Below, piece after piece: positions 9,216-16,457 of a stretch of DNA of 64,000 nt. This stretch comes from Methylobacterium goesingense. GTDB taxonomy: Bacteria; Pseudomonadota; Alphaproteobacteria; Rhizobiales; Beijerinckiaceae. Under the pieces are notes generated by a model. It had not been told where the DNA came from. It did no database searches and worked only from the letters and a program-made list of their open reading frames with translations. The position numbers and the translations under genes were made by a program. Each line of letters opens with the position of its first letter. Within the stretch, counting starts at the first letter, position 1. The stretch covers positions 17,017 to 81,016 of the forward strand of contig NZ_BPQL01000066.1 in the NCBI RefSeq assembly GCF_022179225.1, read 5' to 3'.

Positions 9216-9605
9216 GGTCGTCCCCCTGGCGGTATCGCTGCGCGCCGCCGCGCAGCAGCGAGCCTTGCAGATGTGCCATGCCTGCGCGCACTCCACCATG
9301 CCGGGATGCGCGCCGCATTCCGGTTGTGCAAGCCTTCGTTCGCGCGAGCCTTCGCAGACCGAGCCACGATTTTGCAGGCGCTTTCCGCCGCTGACAGACC
9401 CGCGATCGGACATTGAGCCGCGTGAGGTGGCAGAGCATGACATGCGCTCTCGGAGGGATCCGTGCTTGCATCACGGGCCGTCCGCACGCGATGAGCCTGC
9501 CGCGAGTGCAAGGCGCGGCAGGCGCGGGGTATGTCGGCCCCGGACGAGCCATCGTGAGATCAGGGGCTGGCGCCGACGCACGGCCGAACCAGGGAAGTTT
9601 AGACG
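9216..9605. other. Intergenic region between divergent deacetylase-like gene and panD
   Basis: This GC-rich region of 390 bases separates the two divergent genes and should hold both promoters. I see no convincing coding frame, no RNA gene and no clear operator palindrome. Confidence 0.5.
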
Positions 9606-10028
9606 ATGCAGAGTTTCATGCGCGCCAAATTGCATGGCCTCCGGGTGACCGGTGCCGACCTCAACTACCACGGCTCGATCACCCTTGATGCCGACTTCTG
9701 CCGGGAGGTCGGACTCGATCCGCTGGAGTTCGTCGAGATTTGGAACAAGATGTCGGGCGCGCGGATCAGCACCTACGTGCTCTACGGAGCAGCCGGCTCG
9801 CGCTGCTGCATCCTGAACGGCGCTGCTGCGCGGACCTGTCAGGTCGGCGACGAGGTCATCATCGCCTCCTCGACCTACGGTTCGGTTGCGGACGTCATCG
9901 CGCAAAAGCCGAAGGTACTCATCTTCGGTGACGGCAACACCGTCGCCGACCGTGTCACTTACGATGTCTTCCGAGACGCGGAGGGACGGCTCGATATGCG
10001 CGTCCTCAGCACCGGACCGATCGCGTGA
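9606..10028 (+). CDS. panD: Aspartate 1-decarboxylase (pyruvoyl enzyme)
   Basis: PanD converts L-aspartate to beta-alanine, the precursor of pantothenate and coenzyme A. The 140-residue length fits the family. The self-cleavage site [10 protein letters not shown] is present, where the chain is expected to break between Gly23 and Ser24 so that Ser24 becomes the pyruvoyl cofactor. ILNGAAAR and GDEVIIASS match the conserved barrel segments. The start is set by the usual distance of about 23 residues before the cleavage site. The gene stands alone, with the deacetylase-like gene divergent upstream. Confidence 0.95.
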   Translation: MQSFMRAKLHGLRVTGADLNYHGSITLDADFCREVGLDPLEFVEIWNKMSGARISTYVLYGAAGSRCCILNGAAARTCQVGDEVIIASSTYGSVADVIAQKPKVLIFGDGNTVADRVTYDVFRDAEGRLDMRVLSTGPIA

Positions 10029-10229
10029 ATCTCCGCATCGCGATCGCGCGCCGGGATTCGGGTACGCGGCCGGCAAGTCAGGATTTCGAAACGCTCATTC
10101 GTGAGCAGGCTTTAACCTGAACGTCGATTCAGATTTGCGCGTTAAGGACTTGAACGATGCCCTCCTGCATAGTCGAACAATCGAAAGACACACAGACCGG
10201 CCAAGACAAAGCCGGAGAGGTATCAAGAG

Positions 10230-10664
10230 ATGATCAACCTTTCGCTGCAGGTTTTCTGTAACCGTATCGTCGCCGCCGGCCGCATCGGCGCCGAGGACGT
10301 CCAGACCCTCTGCCGGAACGTCCTGCCGGACGGGCTGACCTGCCGGGACGAGGCCGACATGCTGATCGCCCTCGACCGCGTGGCGACCTCGGATGCCGCC
10401 TTCGGCGACTACCTCGTGACCTCCGTGGTGGATTTCGCGGTGTGGGGCGAGCGGCCGACCGGCTACATCGACCCCGAGGTGGCCCGCTGGCTCGTCGGCT
10501 CTCTCAGCAACGGCAGCGGCCCAACCGCGCTCGCCGCCCGGATCGCCCGCGAAGTCGTGCGCGAGGCCCAGGCCAGCGACGAGGCACTCATCGCCTTCGC
10601 GCTGGCCGTAAACCGCCACACCGCCGAGACGACGGCCTCCACGATGGTGCGGCTGGCTGCCTGA
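10230..10664 (+). CDS. Conserved hypothetical protein, function unknown
   Basis: The 144-residue protein is predicted to be soluble and helical, without signal peptide or membrane segment. I do not recognise a domain. Residues 1-65 (INLSLQVFCNRIVAAGRIGA onward) and the C-terminal helical part are rich in Ala, Asp and Glu, and the codon use matches neighbouring genes, which supports real coding. AGAGG lies upstream of the ATG. It sits between panD and pccA, with 200-base gaps on both sides, so it is probably transcribed alone. Confidence 0.7.
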   Translation: MINLSLQVFCNRIVAAGRIGAEDVQTLCRNVLPDGLTCRDEADMLIALDRVATSDAAFGDYLVTSVVDFAVWGERPTGYIDPEVARWLVGSLSNGSGPTALAARIAREVVREAQASDEALIAFALAVNRHTAETTASTMVRLAA

Positions 10665-10689
10665 GCGGGTCGCCCACACGATCCAGGCC

Positions 10690-10722
10690 GCACAAATCGG
10701 CGCATACAAAATCCATTTGTGC
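10690..10722. promoter_or_regulatory. Inverted repeat GCACAAAT-N17-ATTTGTGC before pccA
   Basis: Two perfect 8-base arms (10690-10697 and 10715-10722) flank an AT-richer spacer about 156 bases upstream of pccA and 25 bases after the preceding gene. There is no T-tract, so an operator is more likely than an intrinsic terminator. The regulator is unknown. Confidence 0.4.
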
Positions 10723-10877
10723 AATGCACATCCTCATGGCTGCGACGCACGCACGAAAACTCTGGACACCCTCGGATCGATCAGCTTCCCGAAGCCGCAT
10801 AACTGCTTTAACGGGAACGAGCTTGGGCGTTTGTTGAGACGCCGCATGTTCCCTGACGGACCAGAGTGCGCGGAAAG

Positions 10878-12881
10878 ATGTTCGACAAGATTCTGATCGC
10901 GAACCGTGGCGAGATCGCCTGTCGCATCATCAAGACCGCCCGCCGCATGGGCATCAAGACCGTGGCGGTCTACTCGGATGCCGATCGTGACGCCGTGCAC
11001 GTCGCCATGGCCGACGAGGCGGTGCATATCGGCCCGGCCCCGGCCGCGCAGTCCTACCTGCTGATCGACAAGATCATCGACGCCTGCAAACAGACCGGCG
11101 CCCAGGCGGTGCATCCCGGCTACGGCTTCCTGTCCGAGCGGGAATCCTTCCCGCGTGCGCTCGAGGCAGCCGGCATCGTTTTCATCGGGCCGAACCCGGG
11201 CGCGATCGCCGCGATGGGCGACAAGATCGAATCCAAGAAGGCGGCCTCGGCCGCCCAGGTCTCGACCGTGCCGGGCTTCCTCGGCGTCATTGAGAGCCCT
11301 GAGCACGCGGTCACCATCGCGGACGAGATCGGCTATCCCGTGATGATCAAGGCCTCCGCTGGTGGCGGCGGCAAGGGCATGCGCATCGCCCACTCGGCCG
11401 GCGAAGTCGCGGAAGGCTTCGCCCGTGCCAAGTCCGAGGCCGCCTCGTCCTTCGGCGACGACCGCGTCTTCGTCGAGAAGTTCATCACCGATCCGCGCCA
11501 CATCGAGATCCAGGTGATCGGCGACAAGCACGGCAACGTGATCTACCTCGGCGAGCGCGAGTGCTCGATCCAGCGCCGCAATCAGAAGGTCATCGAGGAG
11601 GCGCCGTCGCCGCTGCTCGACGAGGCCACCCGCCGGAAGATGGGCGAGCAGGCCGTCGCACTGGCGAAAGCCGTGAACTACGATTCCGCCGGCACGGTGG
11701 AGTTCGTGGCAGGCCAGGACAAATCGTTCTACTTCCTCGAAATGAACACCCGCCTGCAGGTGGAGCACCCGGTCACCGAGATGATTACCGGCCTCGACCT
11801 CGTCGAGCTGATGATCCGTGTCGCGGCCGGTGAGGCTCTGCCGCTGGCGCAGGCCGACGTGAAGCTGAACGGCTGGGCGGTCGAGAGCCGCGTCTACGCC
11901 GAGGACCCGACCCGCAACTTCCTGCCTTCGATCGGTCGCCTCACAACCTACCGGCCGCCGGCGGAGGGTCAGTTCGGCGCCGCGACCGTGCGCAACGACA
12001 CCGGCGTGGAGGAGGGCGGCGAGATCGCGATCCACTACGATCCAATGATCGCCAAGCTCGTCACCTGGGCGCCGACCCGGGCCGAGGCCATCGAATCGCA
12101 GGGCGAGGCCCTCGACGCCTTCGCCATCGAGGGTATCCGCCACAACATCCCGTTCCTCGCCGCCCTGATGGCGCATCCGCGCTGGCGCGAGGGCAACCTC
12201 TCGACGGGCTTCATCGCCGAGGAGTTTCCGGAGGGCTTCGTCGCCCCCGAACCGAAGGGCGAGATCGCACGGCGCATGGCGGCCGCGGCCGCGGCCATCG
12301 ACCACAAGATGAACCAGCGCAAGCGCGGCATCTCCGGCCAGATGCGCGACCCCGCGCTGCTGCACTTCGAGCGCGAACGCGTCGTGGTGCTGGCGGGCGA
12401 ATCCTATCCGGTCACCGTCGAGGCGGTGGGTGGCACCCTGATCGTCAAGGCCGAGGACGGCGAAACCTGGACGGTGTCGAGCGACTGGCGCCCCGGCGAG
12501 CCGGTCTGGCAAGGTGAGATCGCCGGAACCCGCGTCGCCATGCAGGTGCGTGGTCTCCTCAACGGCGTCGCGCTCCAGCATGCCGGCGCCGCCGCCGAAG
12601 CCCGCGTCTACACGAAGCGCGAAGCAGCGCTCGCCGCCCTGATGCCCGTCAAGGAGGATGCGGGTTCGGGGAAGCAGGTGCTCTGCCCGATGCCCGGCCT
12701 CGTCAAGGCGATCCTGGTCAAGGAGGGCCAGGAGGTGAAGAACGGCGAAGCGCTCGCCATCGTCGAGGCGATGAAGATGGAGAACGTGCTGCGCGCCGAA
12801 CGCGACGCCACCGTCGCCAAGATCGCCGCGAAGGAAGGCGACAGCCTCGCGGTCGACGCCGTCATCCTCGAATTCGCCTGA
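10878..12881 (+). CDS. pccA: Propionyl-CoA/acetyl-CoA carboxylase alpha subunit (biotin carboxylase plus biotin carrier)
   Basis: The 667-residue protein carries out ATP-dependent carboxylation of biotin and presents it to a separate beta subunit (PccB, not in this window). The N-terminal biotin carboxylase domain (about 1-450) starts MFDKILIANRGEIACRI. It shows the glycine-rich ATP loop KASAGGGGKGMRI, the FLEMNTRLQVEHPVTE motif and RVYAEDP. A linking BT domain follows. A C-terminal carrier domain has the biotinylation motif EAMKMEN with the target Lys near residue 633. Three-domain length and sequence fit PccA better than plain AccC. In methylotrophs propionyl-CoA carboxylase serves the ethylmalonyl-CoA pathway, so that role is likely here. 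The ATG at 10878 is preferred over the GTG at 10866 because family homology begins at MFDKIL. Confidence 0.93.
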   Translation: MFDKILIANRGEIACRIIKTARRMGIKTVAVYSDADRDAVHVAMADEAVHIGPAPAAQSYLLIDKIIDACKQTGAQAVHPGYGFLSERESFPRALEAAGIVFIGPNPGAIAAMGDKIESKKAASAAQVSTVPGFLGVIESPEHAVTIADEIGYPVMIKASAGGGGKGMRIAHSAGEVAEGFARAKSEAASSFGDDRVFVEKFITDPRHIEIQVIGDKHGNVIYLGERECSIQRRNQKVIEEAPSPLLDEATRRKMGEQAVALAKAVNYDSAGTVEFVAGQDKSFYFLEMNTRLQVEHPVTEMITGLDLVELMIRVAAGEALPLAQADVKLNGWAVESRVYAEDPTRNFLPSIGRLTTYRPPAEGQFGAATVRNDTGVEEGGEIAIHYDPMIAKLVTWAPTRAEAIESQGEALDAFAIEGIRHNIPFLAALMAHPRWREGNLSTGFIAEEFPEGFVAPEPKGEIARRMAAAAAAIDHKMNQRKRGISGQMRDPALLHFERERVVVLAGESYPVTVEAVGGTLIVKAEDGETWTVSSDWRPGEPVWQGEIAGTRVAMQVRGLLNGVALQHAGAAAEARVYTKREAALAALMPVKEDAGSGKQVLCPMPGLVKAILVKEGQEVKNGEALAIVEAMKMENVLRAERDATVAKIAAKEGDSLAVDAVILEFA

Positions 12882-12898
12882 GGATCCGCCGCCGCGCG

Positions 12899-12921
12899 CG
12901 CTTCGCCTCTCGGACGAAGCG
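12899..12921 (+). terminator. Hairpin after pccA
   Basis: CGCTTCG (12899-12905) pairs with CGAAGCG (12915-12921) 18 bases after the pccA stop. The stem is perfect, but no T-run follows, so terminator function is only probable. Confidence 0.4.
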
Positions 12922-12949
12922 GGCGTGACCAAGAGCCAGGGACGGGTCG

Positions 12950-13381
12950 ATGCCCCTCTATTTCGCTTACGGCGCGAACATGGACGCCGGCGCGATGGCG
13001 GCGCGCTGCCCGCGCTCGACTTTGATCGGGCAGGGCCGTCTCAATCGGCATCGCTTCATCATTATGCGCGAGGGCTATGCCTCGGTTGTACGCGATCCGC
13101 GTGCGACCGTGTTCGGAATCCTTTGGGATCTCGCCCTCGGGGACGTAGCGGCCCTCGACCGCTACGAGGGTGTGGCCTCGGGTCTCTACATCAAGGCGAT
13201 GCAGCCGATCACGGTGCCGGGTGGATCGAAGCGAGCGCTGATCTACCTCGGCGGCACGAGCGTCACGGGTTCGCCCCGCCCGGGCTATCTGGAAGCGGTC
13301 CTGGCCGCGGCCACCGCCGCGCAACTGCCGGCGGCGTACCGCGCGGAATTGCATGCCTGGCAGCGAGGACGAACGCCGTGA
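12950..13381 (+). CDS. Gamma-glutamylcyclotransferase-like (GGCT/AIG2 fold) protein
   Basis: The 143-residue protein opens with YFAYGANMD, the glycine-rich substrate loop of the GGCT fold. It has a conserved acidic position in ALDRYEGV, which corresponds to the catalytic Glu of this fold. Family enzymes cyclise gamma-glutamyl groups to 5-oxoproline or remove gamma-glutamyl modifications, and the true substrate here is unknown. The TGA stop shares its last A with the ATG of the acylphosphatase gene (TGATG), so the two genes are translationally coupled. Confidence 0.8.
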   Translation: MPLYFAYGANMDAGAMAARCPRSTLIGQGRLNRHRFIIMREGYASVVRDPRATVFGILWDLALGDVAALDRYEGVASGLYIKAMQPITVPGGSKRALIYLGGTSVTGSPRPGYLEAVLAAATAAQLPAAYRAELHAWQRGRTP

Positions 13382-13659
13382 TGTCCGAAATCCGTACCGT
13401 TGCCGTCATCATCCGTGGGCGGGTCCAGGGCGTCGGATACCGGATGTGGACACGGGACGAGGCCGAGCGCCAGGGCCTCGCGGGCCATGTTCGCAATCGG
13501 TCCGACGGCAGCGTCGAAGCGGTCTTCTCGGGGTCGAGTGACGCGGTCGGTCGGATGCTGGAGGCTTGCCGGCACGGCCCCCCCGGCGCGCGGGTCAGCG
13601 AAGTGGTGGTGTCCGACCACGGCGAGGCGCCGCCACAAGCTGGATTCGCGATCCGCTGA
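13381..13659 (+). CDS. Acylphosphatase
   Basis: This 92-residue protein has the acylphosphatase signature IIRGRVQGVGYRMWT, including the catalytic Arg, and the second motif GHVRNRSDGSVEAVFSG with the catalytic Asn. The enzyme hydrolyses carboxyl-phosphate bonds such as that of acetyl phosphate. The start codon overlaps the stop of the preceding GGCT-like gene by one base. Length and motifs are normal for the family. Confidence 0.92.
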   Translation: MSEIRTVAVIIRGRVQGVGYRMWTRDEAERQGLAGHVRNRSDGSVEAVFSGSSDAVGRMLEACRHGPPGARVSEVVVSDHGEAPPQAGFAIR

Positions 13660-13774
13660 CGCCGGACACCCTTCGATCGGTTTCAGGGCACAGGACGGGT
13701 GGACAGCCAGTCGGCATCCGGGCTAGCGCCCGGTGCGAGGCGGCCGGCCACCGGGCGTCCAGAGACGGGACCCG

Positions 13775-14497
13775 ATGCTCACCGCCGACTTCTCCTATCT
13801 CGACCTCGCGGCGCTTTGCTACTTCGTGGCGGCCTGGGCCGGATACGGCGTCGCCGTCGCGCGCATGCGCGGGCGCCGCACCAGCCTCAGCCAGATCATG
13901 AACGCCCAGCGCGCCGAGTGGACGCGCCAGCTCATCGGGCGCGACAACCGCGTGGTCGACACCACCATCAACGCTTCGTTGCAGAACGGGACCGCTTTCT
14001 TCGCCTCGACATCATTGATCGCGCTGGGCGGCGTGCTGACCCTTTCGCGCTCCGGCGACGATGTGCTCACGCTGTTCGGGGCCCTGCCGTTCGGTGCCAT
14101 CGCCACGCGGGTCACCTGGGAGATCAAGGTCGCGGGCCTGGCGGTCGTGTTCGTCTACGCCTTCTTCAAGTTCTCCTGGGCCTATCGCCTGTTCAATTAC
14201 GGCGCGATCCTCCTCGGTGCCGTGCCGCCGAAGGGATCTGGAGCCACGCCGGAACAGATGCAGCGCGCCGCCCGCAAGGCAGCGGCGATGAACATCGCCG
14301 CCGGTAGCCATTTCGCGCGCGGACAGCGAGCCTTCTTCTTCGCCCTGGCCTATCTCGGCTGGTTCGTGAGTCCCTGGCTCCTCATGCTGACGACCACGGC
14401 GGTGGTCCTGGTCATGTGGCGGCGGCAATTCGCATCGAAAATTCGCGCGGCACTGCTGGCGGAAGACGACGGGACAGGGCAGGGGTGGCAACCATGA
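13775..14497 (+). CDS. DUF599 integral membrane protein
   Basis: The 240-residue protein has four predicted hydrophobic segments (about residues 8-28, 70-90, 110-135 and 190-225). It contains DUF599 family motifs such as RTSLSQIMNAQRAEW and FFKFSWAYRLFNYGAILLGA. The family's function is not established. ACGGGA precedes the ATG at 13775. The stop overlaps the next gene's start (ATGA at 14494-14497), which indicates an operon with the DUF3253 gene. Confidence 0.82.
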   Translation: MLTADFSYLDLAALCYFVAAWAGYGVAVARMRGRRTSLSQIMNAQRAEWTRQLIGRDNRVVDTTINASLQNGTAFFASTSLIALGGVLTLSRSGDDVLTLFGALPFGAIATRVTWEIKVAGLAVVFVYAFFKFSWAYRLFNYGAILLGAVPPKGSGATPEQMQRAARKAAAMNIAAGSHFARGQRAFFFALAYLGWFVSPWLLMLTTTAVVLVMWRRQFASKIRAALLAEDDGTGQGWQP

Positions 14498-14901
14498 CGA
14501 TTCCAAAAAAGCCGACGCGCCAGCGCACCTCCTCCCCGAAGAAGCCGCCTGAGGCGGCCAAACCGGTTGCTCAACCGGCCGCCGCGAAAACGGGTGGGCG
14601 GCCGGAGCGGAAGGGCCCATCCGAGGAGGCCATCGCCGAAACGATCCTGCGCCTCGTCGCGGCGCGCGGGGCCAGCAAGACGGTTTGCCCCTCGGAAGTG
14701 GCGCGCGATCTTGCCGGGCCGCAGCCGGAGGCCTGGAGCCCTCTGATGCAGCCCGTCCGCCGGGTCGCGGTGCGGATGACCAAGGCCGGCGAGGTCGCGA
14801 TCCTGCGCAAGGGCAAGCCCGTCGAGGACCCGGACGACTTTCGCGGGATCTACCGGCTCGGCGCCGTCTCGGCGACCTCGGACGATACCGACGCGGATTG
14901 A
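14494..14901 (+). CDS. DUF3253 family protein with basic N-terminus
   Basis: The 135-residue protein begins with a Lys/Pro/Ala-rich disordered tail (about 45 residues). A compact DUF3253 domain of about 75 residues follows (IAETILRLVAARGASKTVCP, then SEVARDL, WSPLMQPVRRVAVRM, GEVAILRKGKPV, FRGIYRL). The domain resembles a winged helix and its role is unknown. It overlaps the upstream DUF599 gene by four bases. Its last 52 bases overlap the 3' end of the opposite-strand gene at 14850-15692. Confidence 0.8.
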   Translation: MTIPKKPTRQRTSSPKKPPEAAKPVAQPAAAKTGGRPERKGPSEEAIAETILRLVAARGASKTVCPSEVARDLAGPQPEAWSPLMQPVRRVAVRMTKAGEVAILRKGKPVEDPDDFRGIYRLGAVSATSDDTDAD

Positions 14902-15692
14902 GGCGCGGGCAACAGGGCGTCGGTGTAGCCGGCGAGCCTGTAGGCCACGAGGCCGAGCCATTCCTTGACCATCAGATCAAGGAGCATCAGCCCGTCCGAG
15001 GCGAAACCGTTGAAGCGCAGGGCATCGCCCCACCCGTTGGTGCGGTAATCCACCGGGTAGGCGGTGACCGTAAACCCCGCCTGTCGGAAACAGCCGACGG
15101 CGCGGGGCATGTGCCAAGCGGATGTGACCAGGAGCCAGCGCTCGCCGGGCTTTGGCTTCACCAAAGCAGCACTGAAGACCGCGTTCTCGCGGGTGTTGCG
15201 AGAGCGATCCTCTAGGATCAGCCGGGTGCGCGGCAGGCCCATCGTTTCGGCGTAGCGCCCGACAATCTCGGCCTCGGAGGCTGTAGTGCCGTTGAGGCTA
15301 CCACTGCCGCCGGTAAAGACGAGGCGGCTCTGCGGATATCGCCGGGCGAGGTCCGCCATGGCGATCTGGCGCTCGCCGGCATCGTTGACGACGAGTTGGC
15401 CCCGCTCCGCCGAGGTGCGGGTCTCTATGGCACCGCCAAGCACGATGATGCCCGCTACCGGGATGTCATCGGCCACATGGGCGGGAAATCGCTCCTCCAG
15501 TGGCAGCGCGACCAAGCCTGCGATTGGGGTGAAGCCGACCGTAACGAGTAGGATGCTCGCGAGGGCACCAAGCCAGAGGCCGAGGCGGAGCCATCCGGAT
15601 GCCGCGAGACCGAAGCCGACGAGCACCAGCAGCGTCAGGGTATTCGACGGCGTGACAAGGAAGTAGAGAAGTTTCGAGAGCGGGAAAAACAT
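14850..15692 (-). CDS. YdcF/SanA-type DUF218 membrane protein
   Basis: The 280-residue protein begins with two membrane segments (about residues 5-60, LLYFLVTPSNTLTLLVLVGF and a second one). A DUF218 domain follows with GIIVLGGAIE, RLVFTGGSG, SRNTRENAVFSA and LLVTSAWHMPRA. ElyC/SanA/YdcF proteins are linked with envelope integrity and peptidoglycan or lipid carrier metabolism. The ATG at 15692 begins with a typical MFFPLSKLLYF leader. An upstream ATG at 15731 would add 13 residues. The gene converges with the DUF3253 gene with a 52-base overlap. Confidence 0.82.
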   Translation of the reverse strand: MFFPLSKLLYFLVTPSNTLTLLVLVGFGLAASGWLRLGLWLGALASILLVTVGFTPIAGLVALPLEERFPAHVADDIPVAGIIVLGGAIETRTSAERGQLVVNDAGERQIAMADLARRYPQSRLVFTGGSGSLNGTTASEAEIVGRYAETMGLPRTRLILEDRSRNTRENAVFSAALVKPKPGERWLLVTSAWHMPRAVGCFRQAGFTVTAYPVDYRTNGWGDALRFNGFASDGLMLLDLMVKEWLGLVAYRLAGYTDALLPAPQSASVSSEVAETAPSR

Positions 15693-15916
15693 CGGGGCGC
15701 GGATTCTCGGGACGGTTTGAAGGTCATACATTAAGGCGCGACGTGCTGTCCCGCGTCATCGCCGACCATCATCCATCCGTCGATTGGCGGCGTTTTTCCT
15801 TTCGAACGCTTCACCCGCGCGACATCTGAGGACTCTCCCGCCGAGCGTGACAGAAATGTCCCGCAGAGCATCGAAGCGTGCTCCGGAGATTGCGCTTCAG
15901 CCGACGACGGCTTAGG

Positions 15917-15945
15917 TTAACCATGAGGGTGGGATAAATTCCCAC
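15917..15945. promoter_or_regulatory. TTAACCAT motif and small inverted repeat before the DUF6894 gene
   Basis: TTAACCAT (15917-15924) equals a CtrA half-site, and GTGGG/CCCAC (15929-15933 and 15941-15945) form a 5-base inverted repeat just upstream of the ATG at 15960. Both are short and may be chance. Confidence 0.25.
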
Positions 15946-15959
15946 GGATTCTAAGCTTC

Positions 15960-16226
15960 ATGCCACGCTACTTCATCGATCTCCACGACGGCGCACATTA
16001 CGTCAAGGACAAGGTCGGCTTCGAACTCGCCGATGAAGCCGCCGTTCGCGGCAAGCTCGTGCGGATCATGGCCAAGATCGCGCAGGAATTCAGTCTTGAT
16101 ACCGAACGCCAGGATTATCTAGCGATCGTGCGCGACGAGTCCGCAGGGGTGCTCTATCGCGCCCATCTGTCCCTGGACATCGAGAAGGTAGACCGCACCC
16201 TCGAGATGCCGCGCGACGAATCCTGA
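15960..16226 (+). CDS. DUF6894-type small protein
   Basis: The 88-residue protein MPRYFIDLHDGAHYVKDKVG has the pattern of the DUF6894 family, small proteins with a PRYFFD-like start and D/E-rich middle that are common in Hyphomicrobiales. Their function is unknown. No signal peptide or membrane segment is seen. No strong ribosome binding site precedes the ATG, but the N-terminal family motif fixes the start. Confidence 0.75.
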   Translation: MPRYFIDLHDGAHYVKDKVGFELADEAAVRGKLVRIMAKIAQEFSLDTERQDYLAIVRDESAGVLYRAHLSLDIEKVDRTLEMPRDES

Positions 16227-16258
16227 GCGCGCGACGTAGATAATGGCCAGGCGGCTCG

Positions 16259-16435
16259 GTGTGTCTGATTGCCACCGAGGACGGCTCGTTCGTGGCGCTC
16301 TTCGTTCCGGAAGCCGACAGTGAGATCGGCGTCGGCGAGGCCGTCAGATCATGGGTGCCGCCGAAATCCCAGCTGGGCGATGCTGAGCGCACCGACCACG
16401 AGCGGATGGGTGGGCACCAGTGCCGGCCTCGGTAA
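16259..16435 (+). pseudogene. Possible small ORF or gene remnant
   Basis: A frame of 58 codons starting at a GTG encodes CLIATEDGSFVALFVPEADS and then EIGVGEAVRSWVPPKSQLG. The amino acid pattern is protein-like and follows local codon use, unlike the other frames. There is no ATG start and the upstream frame is closed by a stop at about 16238. It may be a small gene after the DUF6894 gene or a decayed fragment. Confidence 0.3.
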
Positions 16436-16457
16436 CACTGAGGCCGAGACTAAACAC

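Noticed and set aside
10734..12932. Long minus-strand open frame of 732 codons opposite pccA
   Set aside because: It is a shadow frame of the GC-rich pccA sequence. It shows Gly/Arg/His/Asp-rich composition without family motifs, while pccA on the plus strand is fully conserved.
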